A stretch of 10,093 bases of DNA from Planctomycetaceae bacterium (lineage in GTDB: Bacteria > Planctomycetota > Planctomycetia > Planctomycetales > Planctomycetaceae): contig JAGQQB010000102.1 in the NCBI GenBank assembly GCA_020426425.1, positions 1-10,093 of the forward strand. Reading direction: 5' to 3'. The notes under the pieces were generated by a model that ran no database searches, was not told the origin of the DNA, and worked only from the letters and a program-made list of their open reading frames with translations. The position numbers and the translations under genes were made by a program. Below, one piece after another: positions 6,637-10,093 of this stretch; within the stretch, counting starts at the first letter, position 1; every line of letters begins with the position of its first letter.

Positions 6637-8310
6637 CTATTCCGTAAGCGCCGCTTGTGCACGTTCCACGTACTGCGTCGCGTCGGTCTGTTCAGCATAC
6701 AAATGAATGATCGCCAGCCGAATCTGCCGAGCCTTGTCGACTTCACCGGCGGCGGCGAGCTTTTCAGCGCGTGTGAGCGCCTGTTCGAGCAGTGTGAATT
6801 CCGGGGACGCCTCGCCCGGGGCCAGCTCTTCCAACAGCTGCCGCGCCAGACGGAGTTGGTCAGCATATTGCTCGTCCTCGTCAATCAACGTGATGAGCGC
6901 TGTGAGATCTGCTCGTGCCTGATCGTCGCGGCCCAACTGCATCCAGAGGTGGGCGCGGCGGAGAATGGTGGAAGGTGGATCCTCAACTTGCCTGGCGTCG
7001 GTCCCGGAGGCCCCCAGCAGTTCCCGTTCGAGACGATAACGTGCGATCTGATCCAGGAAGGGCCGCACACGCGATTCCCAATTTGCGGCATCCTGTTCGA
7101 GCAGCGGCAGAAAGTATTCGCGTTCTGCCGCATCCCAGGCGGGGCCAGCGGGGCGTTGCATCAGGGCTTCGCCGCGACTGAAGAGTGATTGCGGCGATGG
7201 CCGGGAGTTGAAGATCATCCAACCGCTGGCGATGACGACCACCGCGAAGATGCCCATCAGCACCCACACGTTGTCGAACCAGCGATGCAGGAAACCGGGC
7301 TGCGCCTGCTGCTCCAATTCCGCCCGCATCACATCCCGCATAAAGGTTCCCCCGAGCACAGCGGGATCGGCGGCACCGTGGGCAGCTTCGGTTTCGCGAC
7401 TGGAGTCAGCATCGCCATAGGCGAAGGTGCCGCCGCTTTGGGCCATGTCGACCTTCTTGGGAATCTCCTGCAGGCGCAAGCCAAGTACGTAGGCGTCGGG
7501 GTATCGATCTTCCGGCTTCTTCGCGAGGCACTGGCAGACGACTTCATCCAGCCAGTGCGGAACTTCCGGCACGATGCGGCGCGGACTGTCGAACTGACCG
7601 AACTTGTGTTTCTGTGCAATCTCTAAAGTCGTCTTACCGGTAAACGGCGGGCGCCCGGTCAACATCACATATAACACCGCTCCGAGTGAGTAGATGTCAC
7701 TGTGTCGAGTCGCTCGCTTCCCCTGCGCCTGCTCGGGAGACATGTATTCGGCGGTCCCCAGGATGCCGCCGGTGAGGGTGAGCTTGCCGCTGGCAAACAC
7801 CTGGGCGACGCCAAAGTCGGTCAGCTTGATGATGCCATCGTCCCGCAGCATCAGGTTCGACGGCTTCAGATCGCGGTGGATGATCCCGGCGTTGTGCGCG
7901 GCTTTCAACGCGCGGCAAATCTGGACGCCAATCTCGATCACCTCCCGCCATTGAATCCGCTTCTCCCGCACCAGTCGCGAGGTCAGCGTCTCGCCAGGAA
8001 CATATTCCATGGCGTAGTAATAGGTCCCCTGATCTTCGCCGCTGTCGTACAGTTCAACGATGTTTTCATTCGCGTTCGAAATCTGCCGCATCGCTTCGAT
8101 TTCGCGATTGAAGCGGGCGACGAATCCCGGTTCGCGAGCCATCGATGCTGGCAGAACTTTGACCGCTGCCTGCAGATCGGACTCCACGTGCCGACCGAGG
8201 TAGACTGTCCCCATACCACCAGCCCCGAGCACAGACTCGATTTGATACGGCCCGACTCGTTCTGGCAACGGAAACTCGGTATCGCCTGGCACACTCGTAT
8301 TCGTCGTCAC
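6637..8310 (-). CDS. membrane-anchored Ser/Thr protein kinase (PknB/Hanks type) with C-terminal helical domain
   Basis: The product, 557 residues, phosphorylates serine or threonine of target proteins using ATP. All catalytic motifs are intact: glycine loop GAGGMG (29-34), Lys51 in AVKVLP, HRDLKPSN (145-152), DFG (165-167), GTAEYMSPE (185-193) and DIYSLG (205-210). The kinase domain spans about 20-285. A polar linker (285-340) leads to one membrane helix (about 347-367), so the kinase lies in the cytoplasm and the last 190 residues across the membrane. That tail is rich in Ala, Leu, Arg and Glu and looks helical, perhaps TPR-like, a plausible sensor or partner-binding part. The open frame begins at ATG 8430, but the first 40 residues look non-coding; GTG at 8310 follows AGGGAAGAG closely and starts just before the usual kinase N-terminus. 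No sigma factor or phosphatase gene is adjacent. Targets are unknown. Confidence 0.92.
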   Translation of the reverse strand: MTTNTSVPGDTEFPLPERVGPYQIESVLGAGGMGTVYLGRHVESDLQAAVKVLPASMAREPGFVARFNREIEAMRQISNANENIVELYDSGEDQGTYYYAMEYVPGETLTSRLVREKRIQWREVIEIGVQICRALKAAHNAGIIHRDLKPSNLMLRDDGIIKLTDFGVAQVFASGKLTLTGGILGTAEYMSPEQAQGKRATRHSDIYSLGAVLYVMLTGRPPFTGKTTLEIAQKHKFGQFDSPRRIVPEVPHWLDEVVCQCLAKKPEDRYPDAYVLGLRLQEIPKKVDMAQSGGTFAYGDADSSRETEAAHGAADPAVLGGTFMRDVMRAELEQQAQPGFLHRWFDNVWVLMGIFAVVVIASGWMIFNSRPSPQSLFSRGEALMQRPAGPAWDAAEREYFLPLLEQDAANWESRVRPFLDQIARYRLERELLGASGTDARQVEDPPSTILRRAHLWMQLGRDDQARADLTALITLIDEDEQYADQLRLARQLLEELAPGEASPEFTLLEQALTRAEKLAAAGEVDKARQIRLAIIHLYAEQTDATQYVERAQAALTE

Positions 8311-8448
8311 GATCTCTTCCCTGTCTCCGCGTTTCCGTTCGCTGCTCGCCCCGCCTGAGTAACGAATCAGCTTACCGAGCCGCAGGGATCGCTGCCACGA
8401 CAGTTTCTGGACAGGAGGGCCCGGTGGCATTCATCGGTCGGATTTCGT

Positions 8449-8490
8449 CGAACGTGGACTCGATCGAGGCTCGTCCGCTGGCGACGTTCG
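8449..8490. repeat. nested inverted repeat upstream of the kinase gene
   Basis: CGAACGT (8449-8455) and ACGTTCG (8484-8490) are exact reverse complements and enclose the perfect 10-nt palindrome CTCGATCGAG (8459-8468). It lies about 140-180 nt upstream of the preferred kinase start in a 275-bp gap (8311-8585) that otherwise shows nothing I can name. It may be an operator or chance. Confidence 0.3.
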
Positions 8491-8585
8491 TCATCGCGGC
8501 ACATCACCAAGACCACCATCCGTCAGCTGCACCGTAAGGCCGCGTCACCTGTCGTGTCTGCGAATGTAGTGATCAATCGCTCGCC

Positions 8586-9341
8586 TCAGCGTCCTGTCGC
8601 AGACGACGACCGCCGACCCCAGACTTGCTCTAGCAGCGCATACATCCCTGGATCGTGGCGCTTGAGTTCCTGCGAATTGAAGGGGAAGAAATCGTTCTGG
8701 CCGAAGAACGCTTCAGTCGATTCGGCGAAGTATTCCTTGTGATCCGTCATCGCATACGCCTTTTCGATCTTGCCATTGTGCCGCTCGACCATGTCGTAGC
8801 TGCCAGAATCGCGGGTTCGTTCGTACTGTTTGCGAATCGGCTGCTGATCAAAGCCGAGCACCTGATCGTGATACGCATGCGCGAGTTCATGCAGCACGAA
8901 CACCGGCATGCGACGGACTTCCGCCTCGAAGATCGACACGTTCGTGAACTCAATGCCCCTGGCCATCTCCGGATTGCGGCCGTTCTCTTCCAGCCATTTC
9001 TTCGAGGGATGGTACTCCGCCCGCGCCCCAACCCCTTTGTATTGCGGCGAAATCCACAACGGTACCTTCCGCAACGCGGGTAGATGCTTTGCTGGCACTG
9101 TCTCGGTGATGAATCGCAGTTGCTGCCGCATCAGGTCGAGCGCCTGTTGCGTCTGCAGTTTCTGTGCATCAAGCAACTGCAGGTCGACATGCACGGTCCA
9201 GCCTTCGATCTCCTGCGTTGCGTACCTGGGTTCAGCTGCTGTGGCGGTGGCCACGCAAACCGCCCCGATGCAAATCGACACGAGCAGCGAACTGGCAGTA
9301 GGAAAGAACCGCATGGAGTGTCTCCTTGTCAAAATGTTCAT
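8586..9341 (-). CDS. secreted HExxH zinc metallopeptidase-like protein
   Basis: The product has 251 residues. A signal peptide ending near ATATAA (about residue 36) points to export. The zincin motif HELAHAYHD has H151, E152 and H155; 52 residues from H151 comes EYFAESTEAFFG (203-214), whose glutamate probably supplies the third zinc ligand, as in gluzincins and the anthrax lethal-factor-like group. The following NDFFPFNSQELKRHDP is a conserved-looking block after the active site. I infer a zinc-dependent peptidase acting outside the cytoplasm; substrate unknown. Two starts are credible: ATG 9341, with AGGAGG 4 nt upstream, and ATG 9314, with AAGGAG 7 nt upstream and an equally good signal peptide. 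The TTG at 9404 is unlikely. It is 275 bp upstream of the kinase, so co-transcription is unclear. Confidence 0.82.
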   Translation of the reverse strand: MNILTRRHSMRFFPTASSLLVSICIGAVCVATATAAEPRYATQEIEGWTVHVDLQLLDAQKLQTQQALDLMRQQLRFITETVPAKHLPALRKVPLWISPQYKGVGARAEYHPSKKWLEENGRNPEMARGIEFTNVSIFEAEVRRMPVFVLHELAHAYHDQVLGFDQQPIRKQYERTRDSGSYDMVERHNGKIEKAYAMTDHKEYFAESTEAFFGQNDFFPFNSQELKRHDPGMYALLEQVWGRRSSSATGR

Positions 9342-9489
9342 GCTACCTCCTCGCTCAGTAGTGGGCCAGGCAGCACTCGTCGCGTTGATTCGGCTCGGCG
9401 TCAATCCGGTGAATGGTGGTCACTGACTGCGTTGCTTGGATCAATGGAATGAACGACGCAATCGGGCCGGACAGCGTCTCGTCAACCCT

Positions 9490-9990
9490 TTACTGCGATT
9501 CTTCCTCGGTCTGAGGTACATCTACCTGCCGCCGATAGCCTGCCACATACAACTGCGTTTCTTTGGGGGCCTTAAACTCAGTGGGGAAGGCGGCGCCGGA
9601 AAGGTCGTAGCAGGCGCGCATGGCGTTGGGGCCTTTAATCTCGTAGATCGCGAGGATGATTTTCCCCTTGTTCGGTCCAGACTCGCTCTTGATCACCATC
9701 CGGTGCGGCGTCACGGTTTCGTCTAGCAGGAAGATCCCGGCGTCGGAATGATCTTCGCCGATCACCGTAACCTCGTACCTGTCACCTGCGATCGTGAGCG
9801 TGATCGCCTCCAGTGCCGGTGGCGGCAACAACACGCCAGACAGCATCGCCCCTTTCGGTTTCCAGACGCCGTCGAAGGAAAAATCTGCTGGGATCGACTG
9901 CGTCCCCTGATTCGGTGGAGCTGCCGCGTCATCGGCCGGGCAGGGAACGGCCAGGACGGCAAACAGCAGGGTTGTGACGAGAGTTTTCAT
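9490..9990 (-). CDS. secreted TIGR03067-like planctomycete protein
   Basis: The product has 166 residues with a signal peptide (MKTLVTTLLFAVLAVPCPA, cleavage near residue 19-20). The rest follows the pattern of the TIGR03067 family, lipocalin-like domains common in planctomycetes: an N-terminal FDGVWKPKG, a central IAGDRYEV, then TPHRMVIK, LAIYEIKGPNAMRACYDL and an FKAP/TQLYVAGYRR end. No catalytic residue is known for the family and I cannot assign a role; a beta-barrel that binds a small ligand or partner is possible. The ATG at 9990 is supported by GAGG 7 nt upstream. The gene ends about 150 bp before the metallopeptidase start, so the two could share a transcript, both being exported proteins. 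The C-terminus is acidic and Gln-rich. Confidence 0.8.
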   Translation of the reverse strand: MKTLVTTLLFAVLAVPCPADDAAAPPNQGTQSIPADFSFDGVWKPKGAMLSGVLLPPPALEAITLTIAGDRYEVTVIGEDHSDAGIFLLDETVTPHRMVIKSESGPNKGKIILAIYEIKGPNAMRACYDLSGAAFPTEFKAPKETQLYVAGYRRQVDVPQTEEESQ

Positions 9991-10007
9991 GATGGTGCCT
10001 CTTTTTT

Positions 10008-10036
10008 TCCATAAATCAGAGTTTGGTGCCTGTCGA
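10008..10036 (-). promoter_or_regulatory. candidate promoter for the TIGR03067-like gene
   Basis: TCGACA (10036-10031, 5 of 6 to TTGACA) and TATGGA (10013-10008, 3 of 6 to TATAAT) are 17 nt apart on the minus strand, which would give a leader of only about 10-15 nt before the start at 9990, starting in the A-run next to the GAGG. Weak on the -10 side. Confidence 0.3.
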
Positions 10037-10045
10037 AAAAGGAAA

Positions 10046-10064
10046 CCCGACGCGTCAGCGAGGG
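10046..10064. repeat. planctomycete-type intergenic motif
   Basis: CCCGACGCGTCAGCGAGGG has CCC/GGG ends and an internal GACGCGTC palindrome. I recall very similar sequences (CCCGACGCGTnAGCGAGGG) recurring between genes in planctomycete genomes; that is memory, not a search. Only one copy lies in this window. A GGGATC/GGTCCC stem with one G-U pair overlaps its right end (10062-10076). Confidence 0.5.
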
Positions 10065-10093
10065 ATCAATGGTCCCATAAAGCACGCGAAAAT

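Noticed and set aside
8311..8430. 40-residue N-terminal extension of the kinase from ATG 8430
   Set aside because: The residues look like translated leader sequence, the ATG lacks a ribosome-binding site, and GTG 8310 has a purine-rich one at suitable distance.

Overview
The window looks like ordinary chromosomal DNA of a planctomycete. The evidence is the combination of a DUF1559-type pseudopilin (prepilin N-terminus plus C-terminal H-X9-DG motif), a small secreted protein resembling the planctomycete TIGR03067 family, a membrane-anchored Ser/Thr kinase, a secreted lipoprotein with 21-22-residue leucine-rich repeats, and an intergenic motif at the right edge that I recall from planctomycete genomes. 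The DNA is moderately GC-rich by eye. The genus cannot be told from what I can see.

All seven complete genes that I accept lie on the minus strand, so transcription runs right to left. In that order they are: a secreted TIGR03067-like protein (9990-9490), a secreted HExxH zincin metallopeptidase (9341-8586), a Ser/Thr protein kinase with one membrane segment (8310-6637), a POT/PTR2 proton-coupled peptide transporter with an unusually large soluble insert (6362-4311), a small histidine-rich DUF2946-like exported protein (4170-3733), a DUF1559 pseudopilin (3317-2391), an LRR lipoprotein (2160-1102) and SdhC, the cytochrome b558 subunit of succinate dehydrogenase (970-77). The next gene, probably sdhA, may begin at the extreme left edge. 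Several starts were moved inward because a good Shine-Dalgarno sequence sits before an internal start codon.

The genes are separated by gaps of 85-415 bp and mostly do not look like one operon. The clear functional unit is sdhC plus the expected sdhA/sdhB beyond the left edge. Most of the other products are envelope proteins (two secreted, one exported His-rich, one lipoprotein, one pseudopilin, one kinase with a tail across the membrane), but the sequence does not show that they form a shared pathway.

The less ordinary material is: (a) the gene-free stretch 3318-3732, which contains several perfect or near-perfect dyads and a nested stem; (b) the POT transporter insert, which carries two loops resembling the GspG-type GPDG..GT.DD motif; (c) the histidine-rich small protein; (d) an in-frame 10-bp hairpin and a 15-bp tandem duplication inside the LRR lipoprotein gene; and (e) the repeat-like motif at the right edge. 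I see no tRNA, rRNA, CRISPR array, insertion sequence or phage gene, and no convincing new multi-gene system.
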